Below, piece by piece: positions 8,802 through 17,749 of a stretch of 64,000 nucleotides of DNA. The position numbers and the translations under genes were made by a program. Each line of letters starts with the position of its first letter. Position 1 is the first letter of the stretch. Below the pieces are notes generated by a model. It searched no databases, had not been told where the DNA came from, and worked only from the letters and a program-made list of their open reading frames with translations. The stretch lies in NCBI GenBank assembly GCA_913063155.1, contig CAJXYU010000008.1, positions 1-64,000 of the forward strand, given 5' to 3'. This DNA is from an uncultured Desulfovibrio sp. (GTDB lineage Bacteria; Desulfobacterota; Desulfovibrionia; Desulfovibrionales; Desulfovibrionaceae).

Positions 8802-9339
8802 AAGCAGATGTTTTCCCAATGTGTAACGTCCTTTCGTGATTCAGATGCGCACAACATACGATTCTCTCTATAGGCCAAGCTGTCTCCCAAGCTCTGAACT
8901 ATAACAAAATGCGAAAATTTTCGAAGGGCTTTGCAAGCTCCTTCTGGCGGATTATCCGATGAAGCCTTACGCGCAGCAACATTCCCCAGGCTGAGCTTAA
9001 CGAACACCCGCTTAAACTTTCCGCTTCCGGCTCCAAGGCACCCATTCTCCGACTGCGAAGCGTTGCCTGCCATGTGCCTCGCGCTGCAGAGACAATGCTC
9101 ACGACAAAGAAACAGGGGCTACCCGGCGTCTCCAACAGGCTTGAGAATTTTGACGACTTGAAACCCGGTAAATCCTGTTCTGTGCATACGGCACACTTAA
9201 GACATAATTCGGGAATCCCGCAACTGATCCAGCTGACTGGGATTTTACATATCACCCGGGAGATTCTCCCGACTCCCCCCCTTAAAAATGAGGGGGCATC
9301 CCCATTGTTTTTCATGTGAGCCACAGTATTATGCCTGTA
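8802..9339. other. Gene-poor stretch, no supported coding region
   Basis: Between the radical SAM gene and the small RNA candidate I find no gene. Open frames on both strands lack ribosome binding sites, family motifs and normal codon use. The only structures are a short CGAAAATTTTCG palindrome near 8912 and a weak CCCCC/GGGGG hairpin near 9275. It may be decayed sequence. Confidence 0.5.
9305..9332 (+). promoter_or_regulatory. Sigma-70-like promoter for the small RNA candidate
   Basis: TTGTTT (9305-9310) and TATTAT (9327-9332) are separated by 16 bp. They predict a start near 9340, about 115 nt before the intrinsic terminator that ends at 9454. No open reading frame with a ribosome binding site follows. 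Confidence 0.45.
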
Positions 9340-9454
9340 CAGCACCTCGGAAATATCCGGGCTTTATTGCTAGTGGAGGTTGGTGTGACTCGCTCCCCTT
9401 CCACGGCAACCTCCACTCCAAAAGGGACTCCATATGATATGGAGTCCTTTTTTT
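9340..9454 (+). ncRNA. Candidate small regulatory RNA with two hairpins
   Basis: The segment has an 11-bp perfect stem (AGTGGAGGTTG at 9372-9382 with CAACCTCCACT at 9407-9417, 24-nt loop). A second perfect stem (GGACTCCATAT at 9425-9435, ATATGGAGTCC at 9437-9447) runs into seven T residues. The terminator works only on the plus strand. No plus-strand gene ends nearby: the radical SAM gene stops 500 bp earlier, so the terminator belongs to a short independent transcript. I do not recognise an Rfam family. It lies tail-to-tail with nagA, so an antisense or trans role is open. Confidence 0.5.
9425..9454 (+). terminator. Intrinsic terminator of the small RNA candidate
   Basis: Perfect 11-bp inverted repeat with a one-base centre (in practice a 9-bp stem and 5-nt loop), followed by TTTTTTT. 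Confidence 0.75.
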
Positions 9455-9563
9455 CGAGCAACCATGCCCCACGGCCTTCAGTGCAACCGACCTGGACAAG
9501 ATCCCTGTGCCCTTCCATGCGTTGCGCCTCTTGAACAGCCGCCATCCTGCGAAAAGAACGGAA

Positions 9564-9597
9564 GAAAAAAACGGACCGGAGTCCCCACTCCGGCCCG
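9564..9597 (-). terminator. Intrinsic terminator of nagB-nagA
   Basis: On the minus strand the arms CGGgCCGGAGT and ACTCCGGtCCG form a GC-rich hairpin followed by a run of seven T, about 55 bp past the nagA stop. Confidence 0.75.
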
Positions 9598-9650
9598 TGG
9601 TCCGGACGGCCATGGCTACGAGGGAGACCGTCCGACAGAATATGTTGAAA

Positions 9651-10778
9651 TCACTGCCGCCCGCGCTTGAAGGTGCTGACCACGTTCAGATCGTGATCCA
9701 TCACCACGAGGTCCGCGAAATACCCCTTGGATATCTTGCCCAAGACCCCATCCAGACGGATGGCCCTGGCCGGGTACAGTGAGGCCATACGCAGGGCTTC
9801 CTCCAAGGCGACGCCCACTTGCTCCACGCAGTTCCTCACGGCCTTGTCCATGGTCAGAACGGAGCCGCCCAGGGTGCCGTCCGCCGCCAGGCACTTGCCG
9901 TCCTTCACGTACACGGTGCGCCCGGCCAGTTCGAACTCGGTCATGTCCGTGCCCACCGGAGGCATGGCGTCGGTGATGAGGAAAAGCCTTTCGCCCAGGA
10001 TACGCTTGGCCAGCTCGATATTGTCCCAGGCCACATGTACGCCGTCGGCAATGATGCCGCTCCAGGGGTGCTCCAGGTAGACAGCCCCCACCAGGCTCGG
10101 CTCGCGGCCCTTAAGGGGCTCCATGCCGTTGAACAGGTGCGTGGCCATACTCATGCCCGAGCGGAAGGCCTTGCGCGCAACCGGACAAGGGGCGGCGCTG
10201 TGTCCGGCAGAGACTCGAATTCCAGCTTCCGTAAGCATCTTAATGTGCTCAAGCTCCACATTTTCCGGGGCCATGGTCATCATGCGCACCACTTCGTATC
10301 CGTGGTCGGCGATGAGCCTGAGCATGCCCGCATCCGGCCCTCGTACCAAAGCCTCGTTGTGGATGCCGCGACGCTTCCTGCTCAGGTACGGCCCCTCAAG
10401 GTGAAGCCCCAGAACTGATTCCGGCTTCTTGTCCCGGTAGGCGTCCATGACCTCCACCGCCCTGAGGGTGTCCTCGTCCGAGGCTGTCACCAGAGTGGGA
10501 AGAAAGGAAGTGCAGCCCGTGGGCCGGATGGCCTCGGTCATGACGTCCAGGGTTTCTTCGCTGATGTCTTCGTTGAACAATCTGCCCCCGCAGCCATTGA
10601 TCTGCAGGTCGAGGAAACCGGGAGCGAGGATATTTCCGTCAAGATCAACGGTTGCGGCCCGGGCAGGAACGGCATCGCTTTCCACGATGTCCGAAATTCT
10701 TTCATTCTCAATCAGGACGGCCTTGTCCGTCAACACGTCGCCGCCTGTGTATATGACGCAGTTTTTCAGAGCTTGCAT
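9651..10778 (-). CDS. nagA: N-acetylglucosamine-6-phosphate deacetylase
   Basis: A 375-aa amidohydrolase that converts GlcNAc-6-phosphate to glucosamine-6-phosphate and acetate in the cytoplasm. It shows DLQINGCGG, the metal-binding Glu in HLEGPYLSRKRRGIHN, SAGHSAA, ATHLFNGMEP and the catalytic Asp in ITDAMPPVGTDM. Length is normal for the family. It follows nagB after 5 bp and ends at a strong terminator. With nagB and the divergent nagE it makes a complete GlcNAc uptake and catabolism set. Confidence 0.95.
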   Translation of the reverse strand: MQALKNCVIYTGGDVLTDKAVLIENERISDIVESDAVPARAATVDLDGNILAPGFLDLQINGCGGRLFNEDISEETLDVMTEAIRPTGCTSFLPTLVTASDEDTLRAVEVMDAYRDKKPESVLGLHLEGPYLSRKRRGIHNEALVRGPDAGMLRLIADHGYEVVRMMTMAPENVELEHIKMLTEAGIRVSAGHSAAPCPVARKAFRSGMSMATHLFNGMEPLKGREPSLVGAVYLEHPWSGIIADGVHVAWDNIELAKRILGERLFLITDAMPPVGTDMTEFELAGRTVYVKDGKCLAADGTLGGSVLTMDKAVRNCVEQVGVALEEALRMASLYPARAIRLDGVLGKISKGYFADLVVMDHDLNVVSTFKRGRQ

Positions 10779-10783
10779 GATAC

Positions 10784-11581
10784 CTACTTGGGGTCAAACA
10801 GGTTTTCCGCTTCGATCTGCCGGAAGTAGCGCAGGGTCTTGACCCGCAGCTCGCGTACGGCATCCCGGTCGCAGACCAGAACGGCCCGGCGGTGCATCTG
10901 CATGGCCGAAACGGTCCAGAGGTGGTTGATGCCTTCTTCCACCGCGTGGCGCACGGCCAAGGCCTTGTTTATGCCTGAAGCCAGAATGAGCACCTCTTCG
11001 GCGTCCAGCAGAGTTCCCACGCCGATAGTCAGGGCCAACCGGGGCACATTCTCCACGTCACCGCCGAAGAAGCGGGAGTTGGCCTGGCGCGTCTCAAGAG
11101 TCAGGTCCTTGTCCCTCGTCCGTGAAGACAGAGACGAAGTGGGTTCATTGAAGGCGATGTGCCCGTCCGCGCCAACGCCGCCCACCCACAGGCGCACCCC
11201 GCCGTAGCGGGCCATCTTTTCCTCGTAGCGGCGACACTCGGCCGCCAGATCGGGCGCGTTGCCGTCCAGCAGGTTGATGTTTTCGGGGATGATGTCCACA
11301 TGATCGAACAGATGATCGTTCATATAGGAACGGTAGCTCTGGGCATGGCCGTCGGGCAGCCCCACGTATTCGTCCATGTTGAACGTGACCACGTGGCGGA
11401 AGCTGAAGCCTTCCTCCCGGTGCATCCGCACCAGTTCCTCGTACATGGGTATCGGCGTGCCGCCCGTGGGAAGACCCAAAACGAATGGCCTGTCCGGGCC
11501 GGGCTCGAAAAGCCTGATTCGTCGGGCCACATACCGGGCCGCCCACCAGCCCACATTGTCCTTGAGGGGAATCAGCCGCAT
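10784..11581 (-). CDS. nagB: Glucosamine-6-phosphate deaminase
   Basis: Isomerises and deaminates glucosamine-6-phosphate to fructose-6-phosphate and ammonia. The 265-aa protein has the family start MRLIPL, the phosphate loop [14 protein letters not shown], the catalytic region [10 protein letters not shown] (Asp/Glu) and [14 protein letters not shown] chose the ATG at 11581 because AGGAGG lies 4-9 bp upstream and the product then matches the known length of about 266 aa; a start at 11665 would add 28 unrelated residues. First gene of the nagB-nagA operon, divergent from nagE. Confidence 0.95.
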   Translation of the reverse strand: MRLIPLKDNVGWWAARYVARRIRLFEPGPDRPFVLGLPTGGTPIPMYEELVRMHREEGFSFRHVVTFNMDEYVGLPDGHAQSYRSYMNDHLFDHVDIIPENINLLDGNAPDLAAECRRYEEKMARYGGVRLWVGGVGADGHIAFNEPTSSLSSRTRDKDLTLETRQANSRFFGGDVENVPRLALTIGVGTLLDAEEVLILASGINKALAVRHAVEEGINHLWTVSAMQMHRRAVLVCDRDAVRELRVKTLRYFRQIEAENLFDPK

Positions 11582-11664
11582 GGAAGCCTCCTGTTTCATA
11601 TGCAACACCCCAGTCTGAGCATCCTCTACGCCCGCTGCCGTTTTCATGGCAACTCGAAGAAACA

Positions 11665-11682
11665 TTTTTCAGTCACCAAAAA
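11665..11682. promoter_or_regulatory. Candidate ROK/NagC-type operator between nagB and nagE
   Basis: TTTTTCAGTCACCAAAAA is an A/T-flanked inverted repeat with 8 central bases (T5-N8-A5). It resembles the general shape of NagC/Mlc operators and lies in the shared nagB-nagE control region. A ROK repressor is encoded nearby at 15855-17075. Confidence 0.35.
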
Positions 11683-11814
11683 AAGCAAATAAGGTTGAGC
11701 GGACTCCGATAGCGGCATAAAGGATCGTTAAGTGAGGATACGTCCATCCCTTTCGGTGTGGCCTGGAGGCGACGGCCCACCAATTGAGGACCAACTTTTT
11801 TCGAGGAGAGCTCT

Positions 11815-13671
11815 ATGAAAATTCTTGAAAGGCTCCAGCAGCTCGGCCGGGCGCTCATGCTGCCCATCGCCGTGCTTCCCGTGGCGGCCCTGATGTTGCG
11901 TTTGGGCGCGGGCGACCTGCTCGACATTCCCTTTGTCTTCGAGGCCGGCAATGCGATTTTCTCCAACCTGCCGCTTATTTTCGCCATCGGAGTGGCCGTC
12001 GGCCTATCCAAGGACAATGCCGGTGCGGGCGCCCTTGCGGGCGGCGTGGGCTACCTGGTGTTCACCGCGGGCATCAACAGCCTCGACAAAGGCATTAACA
12101 TGGGCGTGCTGTCCGGGATCATGATGGGCATCGTGGCGGGCATCATGTACAATAAATTCAACCGGGTGAAACTGGTGGACTGGCTGGCCTTCTTCGGAGG
12201 AAAGCGGTTCGTGCCCATCGTCACCTCGGGCTGCGCCATCGTGTTGGCCTTCGTGTGCAGCCTGATCTGGCCTCCGATCCAGTCCGGCATCAACGCCGTG
12301 GCCAACTGGATCATCAGCTCCGGCGAGCTGGGCACCTTCGTATACGGCGCCATGAATCGCCTGCTCATCCCCACCGGCCTGCACCACATCCTCAACAACA
12401 TGGTCTGGTTCCAGTTCGGTGAATTCACCAACGCCGCAGGTGAAATCGTGCGCGGAGACCTGCACCGCTTCTTTGCAGGCGACCCCACTGCGGGCAACTT
12501 CATGGCCGGCTTCTTCCCGGTAATGATGTTCGGCCTGCCGGCAGCCTGCCTCGCCATGTTCACCACCGCACGCAAAGACCGCCGGGCCATGACCGCCGGC
12601 GTGCTCTTCTCCGTGGCCTTCACTGCATTTCTCACCGGTGTCACCGAACCCGTGGAATACCTGTTCATGTTCCTGGCCCCGGCCCTCTACGGCCTGCACG
12701 CCATCCTAACAGGCATCTCCCTGGCCGTGTGCACCGCCATGAACGTAAAGATGGGCTTCGGCTTCTCGGCGGGCGCCATCGACTATGTGCTGAATCAGGG
12801 TCTGGGCACCAACGTCTGGATGGTCCTGGCCATCGGCGCAGTCTACTTCGTCATCTATTACTTCGTGTTCGTTTTCGCCATCAAGATATTCGACCTCCAG
12901 ACTCCGGGCCGCGAAAAGGAAGAGTCCGCAGAAACGGCCGCCACCGGCGACCGTGAAATCGGCGAGCTGGCCAAGGAGTGCTCGGCGGCCCTGGGCGGCC
13001 TTTCCAACCTGGAAACCGTGGACTCCTGCATCACGCGCCTGCGGCTGACCGTCAAGGACCCCTCCCTGGTGGACGAGGCCCAACTCAAGCGCCTTGGGGC
13101 CAAGGGCGTGGTCAAGGTCGGTGAAAAGGGCGTGCAGGTAGTGATGGGCACCCATGCGGAACTGGTTGCCGACTCCATCCGCGACCTGGACAGGGGAACC
13201 CCGTCCGGCAACGGTGTCATCAAGCTCATCGCACCGCTTGACGGCGATATCATTCCCATCGAAGATACTCCCGACCCGGTTTTCGCGGAAAAGACCGTGG
13301 GCGACGGCGTGGCCATCGTGCCCACCGGCGACACCATGGTGGCCCCCGCCGACGGCGTCATCGGCAAGATATTCGACACCAACCACGCCTTCAGCATGCT
13401 CACGGACGACGGCCTGGAAGTATTCGTTCACTTCGGCATCGACACTGTGGAACTGAAAGGCGAAGGCTTCACCCGCCTGGCCCAGCCGGGAGTGCAGGTC
13501 AAAGTGGGCGATCCGGTCATCGGCTTCGACTTGGCCGTCCTCAAGGAAAAGGCCAAATCCGTGATCACCCCGGTGGTGATCGCCAATGCCGAGGACTTCG
13601 GCGAAATGACCAAGGCCGACGGCCAGGTACGCGCAGGCCGGAACACCATCCTGGCAGTGGAAAAACAATAA
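11815..13671 (+). CDS. nagE: PTS N-acetylglucosamine-specific EIICBA
   Basis: A 618-aa fused PTS permease that imports and phosphorylates GlcNAc. EIIC spans about 1-360 (ten or so membrane segments, with GLHHILNNMVWFQ and GVTEPVEYLF). EIIB lies at about 385-465, with the phosphocysteine Cys405 in VDSCITRLRL. EIIA follows at about 475-610, with the phospho-accepting His539 in VFVHFGIDTV. Domain order C-B-A matches E. coli NagE. GGAG precedes the ATG. It leads the nagE-ptsH-ptsI operon. Confidence 0.95.
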   Translation: MKILERLQQLGRALMLPIAVLPVAALMLRLGAGDLLDIPFVFEAGNAIFSNLPLIFAIGVAVGLSKDNAGAGALAGGVGYLVFTAGINSLDKGINMGVLSGIMMGIVAGIMYNKFNRVKLVDWLAFFGGKRFVPIVTSGCAIVLAFVCSLIWPPIQSGINAVANWIISSGELGTFVYGAMNRLLIPTGLHHILNNMVWFQFGEFTNAAGEIVRGDLHRFFAGDPTAGNFMAGFFPVMMFGLPAACLAMFTTARKDRRAMTAGVLFSVAFTAFLTGVTEPVEYLFMFLAPALYGLHAILTGISLAVCTAMNVKMGFGFSAGAIDYVLNQGLGTNVWMVLAIGAVYFVIYYFVFVFAIKIFDLQTPGREKEESAETAATGDREIGELAKECSAALGGLSNLETVDSCITRLRLTVKDPSLVDEAQLKRLGAKGVVKVGEKGVQVVMGTHAELVADSIRDLDRGTPSGNGVIKLIAPLDGDIIPIEDTPDPVFAEKTVGDGVAIVPTGDTMVAPADGVIGKIFDTNHAFSMLTDDGLEVFVHFGIDTVELKGEGFTRLAQPGVQVKVGDPVIGFDLAVLKEKAKSVITPVVIANAEDFGEMTKADGQVRAGRNTILAVEKQ

Positions 13672-13702
13672 CGATCCAAGTCGACAAGACAGCAGACAAG
13701 AA

Positions 13703-13726
13703 AGGGGCCGGCTCTGTCCGGCCCCT
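13703..13726 (+). promoter_or_regulatory. Intercistronic GC hairpin between nagE and ptsH
   Basis: AGGGGCCGG and CCGGCCCCT form a perfect 9-bp stem with a 6-nt loop and no following T-run. It is probably an mRNA-stabilising or processing element that sets different levels for nagE and ptsHI, rather than a full terminator. Confidence 0.45.
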
Positions 13727-13745
13727 GAATGCAAGGTGACTTTCA

Positions 13746-13994
13746 ATGGCATCCAAAACCGTGACCATCCAAACCGAAAACGGCCTGCACACCCGTCCGG
13801 CCGCAGAATTCGTCAAACTGGCCAAGAGCTTCGACAGCGACATCACCGTGAGCGTTGGGGACAAAGACGCCAGCGCCAAAAGCCTGTTCAAGCTTCAGTT
13901 GCTGGGCATGTCCAAAGGCTCGGAACTGATCATCGAATCCAATGACCAGACCGCAGTGAACGCCCTGTGCGACTTTGTCATCAACCTGGCTTAG
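13746..13994 (+). CDS. ptsH: Phosphocarrier protein HPr
   Basis: An 82-aa HPr that passes phosphate from enzyme I to the EIIA domain of NagE. His15 lies in NGLHTRPAAEF. Ser46 is conserved in SAKSLFKL, the site used by HPr kinase in organisms that have one; no such kinase is in the window. AAGGTGA lies upstream. ptsI starts 8 bp after the stop. Confidence 0.96.
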   Translation: MASKTVTIQTENGLHTRPAAEFVKLAKSFDSDITVSVGDKDASAKSLFKLQLLGMSKGSELIIESNDQTAVNALCDFVINLA

Positions 13995-14002
13995 CGTGCT
14001 CT

Positions 14003-15721
14003 ATGACGACACAAATCACAGGAATTCCGGTCTCCCCCGGCTTGGCGACCGCCCCGGCCCTGATCATCCGCAATGCTCCCCCGACATTTGACCGGACGCC
14101 CATTGCCGAAGGCGAAGCCGCCGCCGAAACTGACAGGCTCAAGGCTGCACTCGGGGCCTCGGCCGAACAGCTCACCACCATCATGGAGCGCGTACGCGCC
14201 AAAGTGGGCGAGGAACAAGCCGCCATTTTCGAAGGACACCTCATGATCCTCGAGGACGAGGAACTGGCCGAAGCCCTCATCGAAAAAATCAGGGAGCAAC
14301 GATACAACGCCCCCGCAGCCGTAGAAGCGGTAAGCGAGGAGCATGCTTCGGCTTTGGAGCAACTGGACGATGAATATTTACGCGCCCGTGCCGTGGACAT
14401 GCGCGACCTGGCCCGAAGAGTCATTCTCAACTGTCTGGGCGTTACGCCCACAAGCCTGAGCACCATCGATTCGGACGTTGTCCTGGTGGCGGACGACCTG
14501 AGTCCGTCTCAGACCGCAGTACTGGATCCGGCCAGGGTCAAGGCCATCATCACGGAAAAGGGCAACAGAACTTCGCACACGGCCATCATGGCCGCCTCCA
14601 TGGAGATCCCGGCAGTAGTGGGCGCTCCTGCAGCGCTCTCCAGCATCAAGGAAGGGGACATGGTGGCCGTGAATGCGGAGGACAACGTCATTCTCGTAAA
14701 TCCCACAGCCGAAGAACTGGGCGGCTTCGCCGAGCGCATTCGTGCCTTTGAACAGGAGCGCTTGGAATTGGCCGCCCTGCGCGATCTGCCTGCAGAAACA
14801 ACGGACGGCGTCCACATCAAACTGGCCGCCAACGTGGGCTCCCCCGACGATGCCCGTCCAGCAGTGGAAAAGGGCGCAGAGGGCGTGGGGCTCTACCGCG
14901 TGGAATTCCTGTTCATGGAACGGGCGGAGAGCCCGAACGAAGAGGAGCAGTACCAAGCGTTCAAGTCCGTGGTGGAGGCCATGAATGGACAGCCCGTGGT
15001 CATCCGCACCCTGGACGTGGGCGGCGACAAGGACCTGCCCTACCTGGCCCTGCCCGACGAGGAAAACCCTTTTTTGGGCTGCCGCGGCATCAGGCTCTGT
15101 TTCGAACGGCCCCGGGAGTTCCGCGCCCAGCTCCGCGCCCTGCTCCGGGCCGGGCTGCACGGCGATGTACGCATCATGGCCCCCATGATCTCTTCCCTGG
15201 ACGAAGTGCGCGGGCTCAGGCAGGCGCTGAAGGAGGCCGCCGAATCCCTGGAGGCCGACGGCGTGAAATACGCCAAGGACATGCCGCTCGGCATCATGGT
15301 GGAGACGCCGGCCGCCGCCCTGTTGGCCCAGCATTTCATCAAGGAAGTTGATTTCTTCAGCATCGGTACCAATGACCTGACGCAGTACACCCTGGCCGTG
15401 GACCGCATGAACACCCGCATCGCCGACCTGTACGAGCCGCTCTCTCCGGCCGTGCTTCAGGCAATGAAGCTGACCGTTGATGCGGCGCGAAATGCAGGCA
15501 AGGGGATCTGCGTATGCGGACAGATGGCCGGCGATGTCCGGTCCGCGCTGCTCCTCATCGGCATGGGCGTGAAGGAACTGAGCATGAGCGCCGTGCACAT
15601 CCCCCGCATCAAAAAGGCCGTACGCGAACACAGGCTGACCGAACTTCGGGATCTGGCCGAACGTGTCCTGTCCTTGCCCACTGCGGCGGAGGTCAAGGCC
15701 GAGCTGGCCAAACAGACATAA
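14003..15721 (+). CDS. ptsI: PTS enzyme I (phosphoenolpyruvate-protein phosphotransferase)
   Basis: A 572-aa enzyme I that takes phosphate from PEP and passes it to HPr. It starts ITGIPVSPGLA, as typical for the family. The active His192 is in GNRTSHTAIMAAS, the PEP-binding barrel shows GVGLYRVEFLFM, VIRTLDVGGDKD and SIGTNDLTQYTLAVDR, and the C-terminal catalytic Cys is in CVCGQMAGD. The ATG at 14003 is preferred over an upstream one at 13967 that lies inside ptsH. It completes a dedicated PTS beside nagE and ends at a bidirectional terminator. Confidence 0.96.
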   Translation: MTTQITGIPVSPGLATAPALIIRNAPPTFDRTPIAEGEAAAETDRLKAALGASAEQLTTIMERVRAKVGEEQAAIFEGHLMILEDEELAEALIEKIREQRYNAPAAVEAVSEEHASALEQLDDEYLRARAVDMRDLARRVILNCLGVTPTSLSTIDSDVVLVADDLSPSQTAVLDPARVKAIITEKGNRTSHTAIMAASMEIPAVVGAPAALSSIKEGDMVAVNAEDNVILVNPTAEELGGFAERIRAFEQERLELAALRDLPAETTDGVHIKLAANVGSPDDARPAVEKGAEGVGLYRVEFLFMERAESPNEEEQYQAFKSVVEAMNGQPVVIRTLDVGGDKDLPYLALPDEENPFLGCRGIRLCFERPREFRAQLRALLRAGLHGDVRIMAPMISSLDEVRGLRQALKEAAESLEADGVKYAKDMPLGIMVETPAAALLAQHFIKEVDFFSIGTNDLTQYTLAVDRMNTRIADLYEPLSPAVLQAMKLTVDAARNAGKGICVCGQMAGDVRSALLLIGMGVKELSMSAVHIPRIKKAVREHRLTELRDLAERVLSLPTAAEVKAELAKQT

Positions 15722-15741
15722 CCCTGTTTACCGACAGTTCC

Positions 15742-15789
15742 ACAACAAAAGACAGGCGTCGATAGTCATCGACGCCTGTCTTTTGTTGT
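15742..15789. terminator. Bidirectional terminator between ptsI and the ROK gene
   Basis: A perfect 22-bp inverted repeat (arms 15742-15763 and 15768-15789) with a 4-nt loop. A-rich and T-rich ends flank a GACAGGCGTCGAT core, so it can end transcripts from both convergent genes. Confidence 0.85.
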
Positions 15790-15854
15790 TCTGAAAATTC
15801 TCTCGGACTTTCCTGTGCATGCCAGAGTCATTTAGTCGTTGGAGGCATTTCTCC

Positions 15855-17075
15855 CTATCCCGGCATATGCAGGTCGCAGTTCTGATGCAGCTGTTGCAGG
15901 ACCATGGCGCCCGCCCCTCGGGCATAGTTCTCGGCCTGCCAGGGCTGGATGATCAACTCGGGCATACCGCCGAAAACCGCACAGCGCCGTTCCTTCATGG
16001 CCCGCACCAAGGGTTCGAAAAGCATGTCCCTGGCCAGATAGCTCTTGCCGGTGATAACCACCTTTTCCGGGTCCAGAAGCCGAGTCAGGTCCGAAATGCG
16101 GTAGCCGATGACCTTACCCGCCCTGCGTATGATCTCCTCCAGAGAGGGTTCCCCAACCTTGGCCGCATCAATGACGTCCTCCAGGGTTATTTCTTCGGGC
16201 TGCTTGTCTGTTTCCCAGATGCCCTGCTTCACCAGTTTGCTGGCGTCGCGCAAAATGGAATAGGTGGAGGCAACGGCCTCCAGGCAACCGTTCAGTCCGC
16301 AGCGACATTCCGTGCCCTTGGAACTGCCTCGGATATGGCCCAGTTCTCCAGCCATACCCTTGGCTCCGCGCACCAGACGTCCGTCCGCGAAAATACCCAG
16401 CCCCACGCCGTGTTCCAGCGTGACAACCAGAAAATCCTCACAACCGCGCGCCTCGCCGAACCAGTGCTCGTAAATGGCCAGGGCGTTGGAGCTGTTCTCG
16501 ATGAATGTCTCGAAACCGGTGCGCTTCTCCACCAGCTCGCGGAAGGGAACGTTGGACCAGTTGAAACCCTGGTTGAAACCCGGATGAAAATGAACCATGC
16601 CGGTGTTGGCGTTGACCAGACCGGGAATGCCCAGCCCCAGGCCGGAGATATCGTCGGGCAGAAACCCGTGGCTGATGCAGCAGGACCGCACGGACTCGGC
16701 AACCCGATCGGCCACCTGGACGGGATCGGTGACGTTGCTGTCCAGAGGCAGTTCGTGGGAAGCCATGACCCGGGCCTCCAGGTTGATGACCACCACGCTG
16801 ATACGGTCCGAGGACACATAGACTCCGGCCACGAACGCACCATCAGGGTTGAGCGCCAGGAGCACGGGCGGACGGCCCGTGGTGGCGCCCTGCTGTTCCT
16901 TTTCGAAAATCAACCCGTCTTTGATGAGCTCGGCGGTGATGGCCGTGACCGTGGCCTGGCTGAGCCCGGTCTGGTTGGCGATGTCCCGGCGGGAAATGGT
17001 CTCGGAAAGCCGGATGGTCCGAAGCACGGTACAGCGGTTCATGGCCCGCATGAGATCACGGTTGGCGGCTGGCAT
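15855..17075 (-). CDS. ROK family transcriptional repressor (NagC-like)
   Basis: A 406-aa ROK regulator. The N-terminal winged helix (about 10-75) contains ISRRDIANQTGLSQATVTAI. The C-terminal sugar-kinase-like domain shows GLGLGIPGLV and the ROK zinc motif around GELGHI and CRCGLNGCLE. Such proteins sense GlcNAc-6-phosphate or the PTS state and repress nag genes. Its place at the end of the nag/PTS block, convergent to ptsI, makes it the likely local regulator. A 33-bp AT-rich gap separates it from cysC. Confidence 0.88.
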   Translation of the reverse strand: MPAANRDLMRAMNRCTVLRTIRLSETISRRDIANQTGLSQATVTAITAELIKDGLIFEKEQQGATTGRPPVLLALNPDGAFVAGVYVSSDRISVVVINLEARVMASHELPLDSNVTDPVQVADRVAESVRSCCISHGFLPDDISGLGLGIPGLVNANTGMVHFHPGFNQGFNWSNVPFRELVEKRTGFETFIENSSNALAIYEHWFGEARGCEDFLVVTLEHGVGLGIFADGRLVRGAKGMAGELGHIRGSSKGTECRCGLNGCLEAVASTYSILRDASKLVKQGIWETDKQPEEITLEDVIDAAKVGEPSLEEIIRRAGKVIGYRISDLTRLLDPEKVVITGKSYLARDMLFEPLVRAMKERRCAVFGGMPELIIQPWQAENYARGAGAMVLQQLHQNCDLHMPG

Positions 17076-17108
17076 AAATTATTTGGATTTTGATGTGTAC
17101 ATGACGAC

Positions 17109-17714
17109 TCAGGTACGTTTGACTTTACTCATGATGAAGCTGAAGACATCCAACACCGAATCATTCACTTCAATCCCAGCAGTCTCCACTTTCAGAGCTG
17201 GAAAGCGAGGTTCTTCATAGGGGGCGGAAATGCCGGTATAATTTTTGATTATCCCTGCCCGGGCCTTCTTATAATATCCTTTGGTATCCCGCTCTTCGCA
17301 GACCCCCACAGGGCATTTCACATAGATCTCGTAAAAATCATACTCGCCCACGATCTCCTTCACCCGAGCCCGAACGGATTCCGAGGGCGAAATGAAGGCG
17401 CAAAGACAAACAATGCTGTTCTCCACGAACAGCTTGGCCACCTCGGCGATGCGGCGGACATTTTCAGCCCTGTCTTCGTCTGAAAACCCCAAATCCCCGC
17501 ACAGTCCGTGCCGAAGATTGTCACCATCAAAGACCACGCATTTGACGCCCAGGTCGAAAAGCAACTTTTCGACCCCGTGGGCAATGGTGGACTTGCCCGC
17601 CCCGGACAGCCCGGTAAACCAGAATACCGCGGCCTTATGCCGGTTCTGTCGCTCGCGATCTTCCCTGCTTACATGGCCTCGATAGCGGCATACATTCTTT
17701 TCCGAATTTTCCAT
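17109..17714 (-). CDS. cysC: Adenylyl-sulfate kinase
   Basis: A 201-aa APS kinase that makes PAPS from APS and ATP. Walker A is FTGLSGAGKSTIA (about 33-45), followed by the APS-binding FDGDNLRHGLCGDLGFSDEDR, FISPSE and the lid-like region around YVKCPVGVCEERD. It lies 35 bp downstream of msbA on the same strand, so the two are probably co-transcribed. PAPS is not needed for dissimilatory sulfate reduction, so this enzyme probably supports sulfation of a surface molecule or assimilation; the msbA link favours the envelope. Confidence 0.92.
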   Translation of the reverse strand: MENSEKNVCRYRGHVSREDRERQNRHKAAVFWFTGLSGAGKSTIAHGVEKLLFDLGVKCVVFDGDNLRHGLCGDLGFSDEDRAENVRRIAEVAKLFVENSIVCLCAFISPSESVRARVKEIVGEYDFYEIYVKCPVGVCEERDTKGYYKKARAGIIKNYTGISAPYEEPRFPALKVETAGIEVNDSVLDVFSFIMSKVKRT

Positions 17715-17749
17715 TCAAAATCCTTTGTTTCATTTTTTCGTCGTCCGAT

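Noticed and set aside
8899..9345. A 148-codon minus-strand frame
   Set aside because: Overlaps the small RNA promoter, lacks a ribosome binding site, and has a composition unlike real proteins here.
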